Below are positions 22,388 through 31,414 of a stretch of 31,414 bases of DNA, one piece after another. The stretch is from Glomus cerebriforme (taxonomy: Eukaryota; Glomeromycota; Glomeromycetes; Glomerales; Glomeraceae). The translations under genes were made by a program, and so were the position numbers. Below the pieces are notes generated by a model that ran no database searches, was not told the DNA's origin, and worked only from the letters and a program-made list of their open reading frames with translations. Each line of letters opens with the position of its first letter. Positions within the stretch are counted from its first letter, which is position 1. The DNA lies in assembly GCA_003550305.1 (NCBI GenBank), contig QKYT01000102.1, forward strand, positions 131,539 through 162,952. The letters run 5' to 3'.

Positions 22388-22867
22388 AAAAAAAATTTTT
22401 TACCTTCTTTTTATTTACATTTTTTCCAGTGTCTATTTCTTTTATAGTTCATTCTTTTATTTATTTAAAATTATTTCAATGAGGTTCGTATATTTGTATT
22501 TTTCAAAAAATAATTATTGAACCTTTTTAATTACCGAAGTGTTGGTGTTTTGTGTGTACAATAAATCAATGTTTTTTGTTGGCGGACATTATATCATTTT
22601 ACAATTAGTAATTGTAAAATTATTCTTGTTAATATATATATATATATATATGGAAATATACTGAATATTTATTTTATATTTAATTACTTTAATTGTTCAC
22701 TTTATATACTTTATATCTTACTGTTGTGTAAATCCAGGTGTACTGGTTTCGACTTAAATAAAAATAAATATAGACAGATATACATACAAATTTAAGATTG
22801 GATTTTTTAATAGAAATTTTTTTTACCCGGAAAGACAAATAAAAAAATCATACAACTTCTGAATTTA
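22388..22867. other. Convergent intergenic region, PAK/Ilv6, with (TA)n tract
   Basis: These 480 bp separate two converging stop codons and must contain both polyadenylation regions. AATAAA occurs at 22560 on the plus strand. A (TA)n microsatellite of about ten repeats lies at 22632-22650. TTTACAATTAGTAATTGTAAA at 22596 is a near-perfect palindrome that could fold into a hairpin. No gene is visible. Confidence 0.5.
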
Positions 22868-24212
22868 TTATCCAGGAGGTAACATGCTTGCATCTACAAG
22901 ACTCTCTTCACTTTCCTCCGCATCTTTATCTTCATGACCATGAAGTGGAGTTCGTGGAAGTGCCATCGTACCTAACAGTAATACGAATGTTAGTTAAATT
23001 ATCATGCCAATTTGTTCATTAAAAAAAATTAAATAAATGTAAAGATGTCACTAATTATAATTACCGCTTCTTGCTGCCTCCAGGATACCAAAAGGTTTAA
23101 TCAACTTGATAAACGCATCAAGTCTGGTAGATTTAGCAGTCAATTCTATAATAATGCTATCATTCGCAACATCTACTACACGAGCTCCAAAAAGTTTTGC
23201 TAATTCAGTTAATGCGCGTAAATGGGAAAACTTTTGTCTTAACACAGATGACGGGGTAAGTTGTGTTTGACTTTCCATGAAAATAGAATCGGAATTATGA
23301 CTCTAAAATGAAAGAAATTAGAAATTATTATATTGCAGAATCATTCTATATTTAATATTTAAAAATACCTCAGTTCCTAAATCTGCCTCGAGCATAAATT
23401 CATTATCATATTCTTCAAATTTAATAGCTTTTAATTGTTCATGTAAATGTTCGGGTCCCAAAATTGATACTTTAACCAATAACAATTCCCGTTCAACAAT
23501 CATTGTATTAGTATAATCAAGAACAGCCCACACCGGTACCTATATAATAAAAGAGATACATTAAAGTGCCATTAATTATATAATTAGAGACCACTTAAAA
23601 TACTTACCAGATCTTCTAATTGCCTCCTAGCCTGTTCAATTACATCATCACGTCCTCGTAAAACAATTGTCATTCTACTTAAACCAGCCGCTTCTGTACT
23701 AGCTACAACTAATGTATCGATATTAAACCCCCTTGCGGCCAAGATCCCACTCACTTTACTAAGTACACCAGGTTCATTTTGTACAAGACAATTTAAAATA
23801 TGTCTTTTTGGAGGCGAAGGTGAAGGTGCTGGAGTATTATATAAAATATTTGTAACAGCTTCTTCGGCCGAAGGTGTTGGTGTATCGATTTTCGGTAAAG
23901 GTGGTGGTTTTCTACGAGGATGCGTAAGTTTATATTCAATAGCTGAGGTTGAAGATAATGTGGATCGATATCGATTAAGTATAGGAAATACGGGAATTGT
24001 ACTTTGTGAGCTATTTAAACTACGGAATACATTAATGATTCTTGCATTGGCTTTCGAATGGTTTTTTGTCGTAATAGTTCGAGATGGCTGGAGAATAAAT
24101 AAATTTTTAAAAGAATCAATTTTTCTATCAAGTTTTGAGGTATTAAACTTTTACATACCAAGACAATTTTCTTTCCCCATGGTATTATTCTCCGGGTAAG
24201 ACCCGAATACAT
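22868..24212 (-). CDS. ILV6: Acetolactate synthase regulatory subunit, mitochondrial
   Basis: Exons in transcript order: 24212-24159, 24087-23608, 23539-23369, 23302-23065, 22971-22868. They total 1047 nt, 348 aa, in phase. The ATG at 24212 (MYSGLTRRIIPWGKKIVL) is chosen over the one at 24180 because only this frame joins exon 2 in phase, and it gives an Arg/Lys-rich mitochondrial presequence. The first ACT domain (about 112-190) reads HILNCLVQNEPGVLSKVSGI, ARGFNIDTLVVA, GLSRMTIVL, VPVWAVLDYT. The C-terminal ACT-like domain follows (ARVVDVANDSIIIELTAK, IKPFGILEAARSGTMALPR). The subunit activates the catalytic acetohydroxyacid synthase (Ilv2) and gives it valine feedback sensitivity in branched-chain amino-acid synthesis. 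The tail is acidic, ending ASMLPPG. An antisense frame at 23960-24199 is a shadow. Confidence 0.95.
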
Positions 24213-25147
24213 TTTTTTAACTTTGAAGCAAAGAATTTTTTAGAAATTTTTAATCTATTATAATTATCTAAAAAATTTATGATAATCAGATCAGATCAGG
24301 ATGCACAAAAATACAGTTGTCCCCTCTACAGTCACACCACAAATGTCGTTGGAAATAATACGTTTCACTTATGATATTTGGCGAAACTATTATTACAATC
24401 CTATACATTTTATGTAAAAATTCTTAATATTTGACCGATATTATGCCAGCATTATAGGCGCTTTACCGGCATTAAGTAATTTAATAAAAAATTGATAATT
24501 TATGCAATTCTAGTAAAATTACGAACTTCTTCATGTGAAAACCTTATATTCCCATATCCCAAATGAACCCAGTCTTAGATGGTAATTTGAGATGTTAAAC
24601 ATTTTAAAATTTACTAGCTTGGTTTGGAATATGTTTAAATTCTGGACATAGGATTGTTTCAAGTCAGATTTAGAACATGATTACATTTGGACTATACCAA
24701 TTTATTTTGACCAATAAAGTTTAAACATATATTTGCATATAAAATTTATATATTTTAACTTCACATTTTTTCTTCATAAAGTTCAAAGTATTGCTTAAAG
24801 AAATTAAATGGTTCTATATAATTTCAATAAAACTGAATAACTAATTACTATATCAGATTGTTTTTTATTTTTATTTATTTATTTTTTTTTTAATTGACTG
24901 AATGAGAAATTTTGATTTTATTTTGGTAGTGTAACCATTTTTTTAAGCAACACCCTTTTCATTAGAAATTTATTATAGTTTTAAAAAACATAATGTTGAC
25001 TTAACATTAGTCTTTAATAAAATTATTATTATAATTAATATAATCAAAAATCAGTATTTAAATTACATGATTTTTCTTTATAATACTAGAAAGTAATAGA
25101 TTCACCTATAAAAAGATATTTAAATAATAGTATGACTAAAAAGAGAG
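24213..25147. other. Ilv6 upstream region and AT-rich intergenic DNA
   Basis: The first 150 bp should hold the Ilv6 promoter; a GATCAGATCAGATCAGG word at about 24284-24299 resembles the GATCTGA repeats at the left end of the window. Beyond this the sequence is AT-rich with frequent stops in all frames and no RNA or repeat structure that I recognise. Confidence 0.4.
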
Positions 25148-25149
25148 TA

Positions 25150-25585
25150 CAGTCAGACCTCCATATAGTCACCTAATCAGTTCCCTCAAAATTGGTGACT
25201 GTATAGAAGTGTGCTTATATAAAGGTATTGAAATTAAAAATTTCTTAATTTCGGCTGAAATTAGTAAATTATAATTCGGAAATTTCCATTTTTGACGATA
25301 GCCGTTCAATAAAAAATGTAATATTTATTCTTAAAAAGGAAATTCTAATCACGTGATATGGTAATTCTGGCTGAAATTATTTTATGACTAAAATTACGGT
25401 GACTATGTAGAGGTTTATTTATTAATAAAAATAATATGTACGTTTAAAATTATGAGGTGATAGTGACTATAATTGATTTGTGATTGTATAGGGGTAATTT
25501 GATATGATTTAAAACTGTTTTTCAAAATCGGGTGCTTATAAAGAGTTGTGACTATATAGGAGGTGACTATATAGAGGTCTGACTG
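25150..25585. mobile_element. 436 bp TA-flanked MITE (Tc1/mariner/pogo-like)
   Basis: The left end CAGTCAGACCTCCATATAGT-CACC (25150-25173) and the right end 25562-25585 are inverted copies over 24 bp with one mismatch. TA lies immediately outside on both sides (25148-25149 and 25586-25587), the target duplication of the Tc1/mariner superfamily. Subterminal GTGACTATATA and TGCTTATA-AAG words are also repeated in inverted orientation. The interior has no transposase frame, so the element is non-autonomous and relies on a transposase elsewhere. Related end sequences lie at 2177-2199 and possibly 4105-4240. Confidence 0.85.
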
Positions 25586-25587
25586 TA

Positions 25588-26440
25588 TTCTTATATACTG
25601 TATATTATATTTTAAATGTTAATCTATATTAAATAATAACTAATATATATCACCTGTTATATAAAATTAAGTTATATTTAAGCATTAAAATTTTCAGTTT
25701 AATTATTTAATAAAGAAGTTTATCACAATGAAAGTGGTAATGGTACCGTTTATTTAATTACATAAAGTTTGAATTATAATACCTGTAGCTTTACAATATA
25801 TATTGGTAAATAAAAAATTAAAGATATTTCAAAAGCTACAAATTAAATCAAAAGAGATAAATTTCTAGAAATACATTATTAAACCCACAGAAATAGTAAT
25901 AATAATATTATAAGTTCAAATAGAATCTCTATTAAAAAGCAAAAATCTTTTGCAAATAATATAATGTATTATGTTAACAGTACTAACTTAAATTCTATCA
26001 ATATTTTTACTAAAAATCTATGGTTACAAATCTATATTACCTTATTTTCTACTATGAATAATACTTATCCATTATTTAAAACTACTAATTATATTAAATA
26101 AAAAATCTTAATATAATTACAAATAAAATAATGAATCATACTAAACAAAAAACATTAAAGATTCTGGTAAAAAACTTACTGTATATCCAATTTAAAAATT
26201 TAGATTATATTGATACTTTCTACATAAAAAATCTTAAGAAAAAAAAATATACCTATCACTATTCAAATATCTTTACCAGAATAAATTACATATGGATTTT
26301 AGATTAATTAAAAGAGATAATTGATAGTAATATAATATCTTTTGAATATATCACTGATTCAGATTATAATCATATTTTTATATTTATTAACTTTGAAAAT
26401 CACATTATTTATTTCACAAATAAAGTTGTCTACCAAAATT
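25588..26440. other. AT-rich non-genic sequence
   Basis: Very AT-rich sequence with stops in every frame. No tandem repeat, inverted repeat or RNA gene stands out. From about 25860 the plus strand becomes poor in G relative to C, a bias that increases to the right. Confidence 0.4.
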
Positions 26441-26449
26441 CTATAAGCA

Positions 26450-26900
26450 AATATTAAAATATCAAAATTAAGAACTATCAAAATAGTGAAATATCAAAAT
26501 AATTTTTACATATTAAAATTGCCAAAATATCAAAATTAATTTCAAATTTCAATATATTGAAATTGCCATTTTATTAAATTGTGAAATATCTAATAATCAT
26601 AGAAAGATAAAATATAGGTTATTAAAATTATCTTATTAAGATAAGTCAAATAGTGGTAAATTTATTCTTCTATAATTACTAAATAGTTTGTAACTTAATA
26701 AAATATTAATAATTTAGCATTTTTTATTTATATTTCATTAAATTGAGAATCTAATGATCATAAAAGAATAAAATACTACTTATTAAAATTATCTTATTAA
26801 GATAAGTTGAATAGTAATAAAATTATCTTTCTATAATTACTAAATAGCCTATAACTTAATAAAATATTAACAATTTAGCATTATTTATTTATATTTGTTG
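26450..26900. repeat. 161 bp tandem duplication and ATCAAAAT reiteration
   Basis: The stretch ATTAAAATTATCTTATTAAG occurs at 26621 and again at 26782, a 161 bp period. The flanking words (TAATTACTAAATAG, TAACTTAATAAAATATTAA, AATTTAGCATT) are also repeated at the same spacing, with scattered substitutions. To its left, 26450-26570, short ATATCAAAAT units are reiterated. No coding potential is seen. Confidence 0.65.
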
Positions 26901-26999
26901 TACTTTTTAATATTTTGTTAAATTTCTTAATATCTAATAATTGTAGAAGGATAATACAATTCATTAGAATCATTTCAGTAAAATAAACTAAGAAAAAGA

Positions 27000-28950
27000 A
27001 ATCAGAAATATTAAAGATTTTTTTCAACATTTTGATATATCTTCTTTTATAAATTTTTAAACAGACTTAAATAATTATATAAACAAACTTTCTAACAATA
27101 ACAATGTTACTAATATGCCAAAAAAGGCATCTCCTTCCTTATTTAGTATTGTTATGACTTTAAATAATGACATAATAATCCTATTCTCTAAACAACACAT
27201 GAACAATGAAGCTAAATAAGACGTATCAAAGCAGTAACATAATAATACCAAAATACATTATTCATCACTATTATCATTAATTTCAAATATTGATCCTCAT
27301 ATTATTATGATTCTCCTCTTATTAAACTAATAATGATGTAAAGCAGGATTAACCAATCAATTCAAATGATTTTCATATAGAAGTTACTCTTATTAACTTA
27401 TCTTCTTCTTTATTTTTAGAAAATGATACTGAATATACAATATACATTACTAATATTATTTTTACTCCTATTCCTATAGACATTTCATCCTCTAATAATA
27501 CACTTATTAAAAAAGATAAAAAATTAAAGAGAAAATTAAAGATAGAATATATATCTCTTCTATATTTCCTTCAGTTTCTACTAATATATTAATAAATCTA
27601 GAAGCTACTTCCACTCCTTTAAGAAACTCTATTTTCCTTCAAAGATAATAAAGAATAGTTATTTCCTCCAATTTCATAAGAAATCATTAACTTTACTTTT
27701 AATAAAATTGTATTAGAGTCACTTGACATGATCATTAATCAATTATTTTTCATTCACTTATCTGATGTAACTTTAGTATTATCAACTGATCAATATAATC
27801 ACTCTAACTCTAATCCAAATTATTCTATAAAAATCTTAAATAAAATCCCTTCTTTACTTCTTACCTAACCCTTATACTTTCTTTTCTTAAAAGGTTATTT
27901 TCAAACTCATATTCAACACTAAAATCACTTTACAAAGATCACAGATTGCTATCTATCAAGATTTTCATATCAAAAATATCAAAATCATTAGACATAAAAG
28001 GAATACTTAAAGAGTATTAAAGTAGAAGAATAATTTTCAAATTGTTTACAACATATACTATCTCTTTTGCTAAAATATTCATATGATAGCTTTGTAATAA
28101 TAGACAATATCAAACAAGTTTCTTCTATCATTAACTTTAAAAAATGGTAACTATAATAATAGAATGAAGCTAATTTCTAAAACTTATTATAAAATGGATT
28201 AAGATAGAGTTTTGTGTAGAGAATTCAAATTTTGAACTTACTTACAGATATTAATTTAAATATTGTAGAATAAACTATTAGAAATTTACTCAAAGAAGAA
28301 TTCTTTTACTTATAATATTTTTTAAAATATATTAAAGATCTCAAGATTTAATTGAAAGATATTTTTTTTCTGTTTCAAGTAGTAAAACTTGCAACTTATT
28401 GAAACAAATATAGTTTATCTTCATTTTAAATAATATTCTTTAACTTATTCCAGCTTTTTTTAAAAAATCAGATATTAAGTTTAAAAACAAATATATAAGT
28501 AAATTCAACAGCTTTAATACTTTTCATAGTTTTTTTTACATTAAAGACAATCTTCAAGATATTATTAACTTGAAGAACATATATAAACAAGATAATAATT
28601 CTAATATTTACATTGAATTTGAATTTGAAGCTGATCTATTCAATGCTTGCAATTCAAATTTTATATAGGTAAATTAAAAATTAGAGATATTCCTAAAGGT
28701 ATCAATTGGATTAAATAAAACCTATTTTTTAAACAATACTGCAAAAAATAAAATTCTTATATTACTGTTTTATTCATCTATACCACTGCAATAAATCAAA
28801 TTCTATTATCAAAGAATAGACTTGTGTTAAAAAAGTTATAGAAATCTGCAGAGAATTCTGCTCATTACCTTATTTATACAATACCTTTCAGAATATTTTC
28901 AACTGATACTAATCTAACTGATAATCCTTAGTTAGATTCTACTATAATAG
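27000..28950 (+). pseudogene. Decayed coding-like stretch, possibly an old retroelement
   Basis: The plus strand contains patches of protein-like sequence broken by stops. Around 27721 one frame reads through about 45 codons (LDMIINQLFFIHLSDVTLVL continuing past LSTDQYNHSNSN) before stops; other patches lie near 28050 and 28800. The strand is clearly C-richer than G, unlike the flanks. I cannot name a family. It may be an old transposon or gene eroded by AT-ward mutation. The similar-looking 30180-30896 probably continues it beyond the inserted element at 28960-30170. No intact gene is claimed. Confidence 0.3.
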
Positions 28951-28959
28951 ACTATTATA

Positions 28960-30170
28960 AGAACCCAAGCAATATATGAATAGGTAGGATTTGAGTTTGC
29001 TTATTGAACATAGAAAATTTCTACTCCTAGTGAGATTTTTTTTTGCTTATTTAAAGGGTTAAATTTAAAATAGTCAGTATTTTATATGTAGTAGAACATA
29101 TAAATTTGATAACTTAGTAATGTATTTACATAACAGAAACTTTATTTTAAAATATACAGAATATATTATATGATGTCAAATATTTTAAAAATATATCCCT
29201 TAAAATTAAAGACACATAAACAAAATTAACATGTAAATTTAATATGTGACAGTATAACAAAATCTAATCTATTTTTATATGTGATAGTGTAACAAAAATT
29301 TAATTTATTTTTATATGTGATCGTGCAATAAAATTATACATGATTGCATAATAAACTTTTACGTGACAAAGTCTAAAATGTATATGTGTTTGTGTAATAC
29401 TAAAATGATATATAGAAGTTGAAAACAGGGGAAGGGAGGGAGAAAAAATAAGTTTTTTTCTTTTTCCAAATTTTTGTTTTTACAATATCATTTCTGTATC
29501 AATTATTAAAAGTTGCATTTATTTTACTTAGTAACTTTTTTACAATTTTTGATATTTTTTTTATAGTAAAATTTGATATTTTTTAACTGTTGTATACTTT
29601 TAAAATTTGAATATTATATTTTAATTAATCTCAAAAAATAGGTTATGAATGCCGATTTTGAGTTTAATATAAAGAAACTGCTAAAATACAAAATTGGACG
29701 GAATACAAAAGTTAATCGTAAGTTTTAGCTATCTGTTATATACTTTGAAATTTGAGTATTACGTGTAATTTTTACAACTTTACTTAATCTCAAAAAGTAG
29801 GTTTTGACTGTTAATTTTAAGTTTAATATAGAAAAACTGCTAAAAATGCAAAATCAGAATACGAAAGTTAATTATGAACCTTAACTATCTATTATATATT
29901 TTTAAAATTTGAGTATTATATGTAATTTTATTTGNNCTACAACTTTACTTAATCTCATAAAGTAGGTTTTAAATGCCAATTTTGAGTTTAATATAGAAAA
30001 ACTACAAATTTTACTTAATATATATAAGTCACAAAACAGTTTGCTTAGCAGAGTCAAATTTTCTTAAGTCATAATGAGAGTTTGCTTAGCAAAATTGAAA
30101 ATAGTTTGCTTATTGATCATAGTAAATTTTGAAATTTCCATCTAACTTATATACAGATTGTTCGGGTTCT
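28960..30170. mobile_element. 1.21 kb TIR element with 9 bp target duplication (MULE-like)
   Basis: The element starts AGAACCCAAGCAATATATGA and its right end, read on the minus strand, starts AGAACCCGAACAATCTGTAT. Both are followed inward by a TTTGCTTATTGA-CATAG motif in opposite orientation. The identical 9-mer ACTATTATA flanks it directly at 28951-28959 and 30171-30179. Nine-bp duplications are typical of Mutator-like elements; hAT elements make 8 bp. There is no transposase frame, so it is non-autonomous. The interior holds the tandem repeats at 29585-30005. Two ambiguous bases (NN) lie at 29935-29936. The insertion splits the decayed sequence 27000-28950 / 30180-30896. Confidence 0.78.
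29585..30005. repeat. Three internal tandem units of about 145-157 bp
   Basis: AAATTTGARTATTA recurs at about 29604, 29749 and 29906. Each occurrence is followed by a TAATTTTA-type stretch, then TTAATCTCAWAAARTAGGTT, TTTTGAGTTTAATATARAAA and, in the first two units, AACTGCTAAAA. The third unit is interrupted by NN and ends early. It is internal to the 28960-30170 element and may vary in copy number among its family members. Confidence 0.65.
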
Positions 30171-30179
30171 ACTATTATA

Positions 30180-30896
30180 CTTCAGATGATTCTTCTACTT
30201 TAAAAATACTTAATAATGTTAGCTCATAAGATATCATACTTATAAATTATATTTTCAAGCAATTCTTTAGTTCATCTGCCAATTTCTTTCAAAAATTGGC
30301 CTACCAACCTTGGTAAACAAATATTTCTGTTTCAATATCTACTATATAGAACTACATTTGAATTATAGAATGAAAAGGGTAGATCATCCTTTAACCATAC
30401 TATTCCCTTTCAATTTTTACATACCAAAGAAACTACTATGTTATAGCAAAATTTTACTTTAATAATATTGACAACTTCTTAGATATTTAACTTAATATAA
30501 CCACTCATTTATCTATATTATTATATTTTGATAACTTACCTAATATTTTACATTTATCATCTAATATTAACAACAGTTATCATGATCTAATTTCACTAAA
30601 AATTATTTATCATAATATTAATAGTCTCTATAAAACTGACTTATCTTATTAACTATACTTTTAGATATAGGTACATTCTTATAGGTATCACTAAAAGTAA
30701 TATAGATTATAAATCTAAGATTATTCATAGAATATTATATAAATTACAAAGGATTTTTTTTAGACCAAGACTCTAAAAATAAGAAATTAAATATTATAAT
30801 CTTTATTCACTATTTGTGGCTTAAACACTTAGAAAAATAGATAAATATAGTCTTTATTACTTAGAAGTTACTTTCTATTTTAGAGATTGCATGATA
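30180..30896 (+). pseudogene. Continuation of decayed sequence to the right of the insertion
   Basis: AT-rich, relatively G-poor sequence similar in composition to 27000-28950, with no frame longer than a few dozen codons. The target duplication implies that 28959 and 30180 were once adjacent. It is therefore probably the same eroded unit. No family is recognised. Confidence 0.25.
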
Positions 30897-31414
30897 AGAT
30901 CCCAAATAATATATGAATAGGTAGAATTTGAGTTTGCTTATTGAACATAGAAAATTTTTACCCTTAGTGAAATTTTTTTTTGCTTATTTAAAGAATTAAA
31001 TTTAAAATAGTCAGTATTTTATATACGCAACAGGACATATAAATTTGATTTAGTAATGTGTTTGTATAGTAAAAACTTATTTTGAAATATATGGAATATG
31101 TTGTATGACATCAAATATTTTAAAAATATCCCCTTAAAATTAAAAATACGTAAACAAAATTAACATGTAAATTTAATACATGATAGTATAACAAATCTAA
31201 TCTATTTTTATACATAACAGTATAACAAAAATTAATTTATTTTTATATGTGATTGTGCAATGAAATTATATATGATCATATAACAAACTTTTACGTGACA
31301 AAGTCTAAAATATATACACGTTCACATAACACCAAAAATGATATATAGAAGATGAAAACGGAAGGTGAGAGGGAGGTAAAATAAGTGTTTTTTCCAAATT
31401 TTTGTTTTTACAAT
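30897..31414. mobile_element. Second copy of the MULE-like element, cut by window end
   Basis: From AGATCCCAAATAATATATGA onward this stretch aligns with 28960-29486 in the same orientation, with substitutions and small indels throughout. Shared landmarks include GAGTTTGCTTATTGAACATA, AATAGTCAGTATTTTATAT, AAACAAAATTAACATGTAAA and the closing CCAAATTTTTGTTTTTACAA. The right end lies outside the window, so the target duplication cannot be tested. The divergence shows that these are two insertions of one family, not a recent local duplication. Confidence 0.75.

Noticed and set aside
23960..24199. 79-codon plus-strand frame
   Set aside because: It is antisense to the Ilv6 first exons and intron and has no independent support.
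28960..31414. Direct repeats at 28960 and 30897 as the two LTRs of a retrotransposon
   Set aside because: The first copy has its own inverted ends and a 9 bp target duplication enclosing 1211 bp, and the repeated part begins at the element end. Two insertions of one DNA element in the same orientation explain the pattern better. No gag/pol frame lies between them.

Overview
The window looks like nuclear DNA of a filamentous, very AT-rich fungus. The genes carry many short introns (mostly 60-90 nt) with near-universal GT-AG ends, the intergenic DNA is extremely AT-rich, and the gene set is eukaryotic: a Rab5 GTPase, a PAK kinase, a kanadaptin, an RBM26/27-like RNA-binding protein, a mitochondrial PP2C and the mitochondrial acetolactate synthase regulatory subunit. 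My best guess is an arbuscular mycorrhizal fungus (Glomeromycotina, Rhizophagus-like). That is an inference from base composition, intron style and repeat load, not a database match.

Layout. 1-5585 is a repeat-dominated flank. It holds a pair of ~75 bp inverted arms 2.1 kb apart, a GATCTGA-like simple-sequence field, a ~95-135 bp minisatellite, a perfect 43 bp duplication, a second tandem array, a 0.63 kb inverted-repeat element and smaller hairpins. 5586-24212 is a compact gene island with six protein genes and one tRNA. In order these are kanadaptin (+), Rab5 (-), Ptc7-type PP2C (+), tRNA-Leu(UAA) (-), RBM26/27-like protein (+), PAK kinase (+) and Ilv6 (-). Kanadaptin/Rab5 and PAK/Ilv6 are convergent pairs; Rab5/Ptc7 share a ~500 bp divergent promoter. 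24213-31414 is again non-genic. It contains a 436 bp TA-flanked MITE, a 161 bp tandem duplication, a G-poor, stop-riddled coding-like stretch, and a 1.21 kb terminal-inverted-repeat element with a perfect 9 bp target duplication. A second copy of that element is cut off by the window end.

The genes are ordinary single-copy housekeeping and signalling genes with no operon-like relationship. I reconstructed the exon structures by hand. In five of the six genes the summed exon lengths are divisible by three, every junction is in phase, and the termini are resolved. The PAK gene lacks a convincing first exon.

The most unusual gene is the PAK kinase. It has two CRIB motifs in tandem, a GC-AG intron splitting the first, and a kinase domain with three altered signature motifs (first glycine of the P-loop, Lys of the catalytic loop, Gly of DFG). 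The best-defined mobile DNA is the 9 bp-TSD element near the right end. I saw no obviously new multi-gene system.
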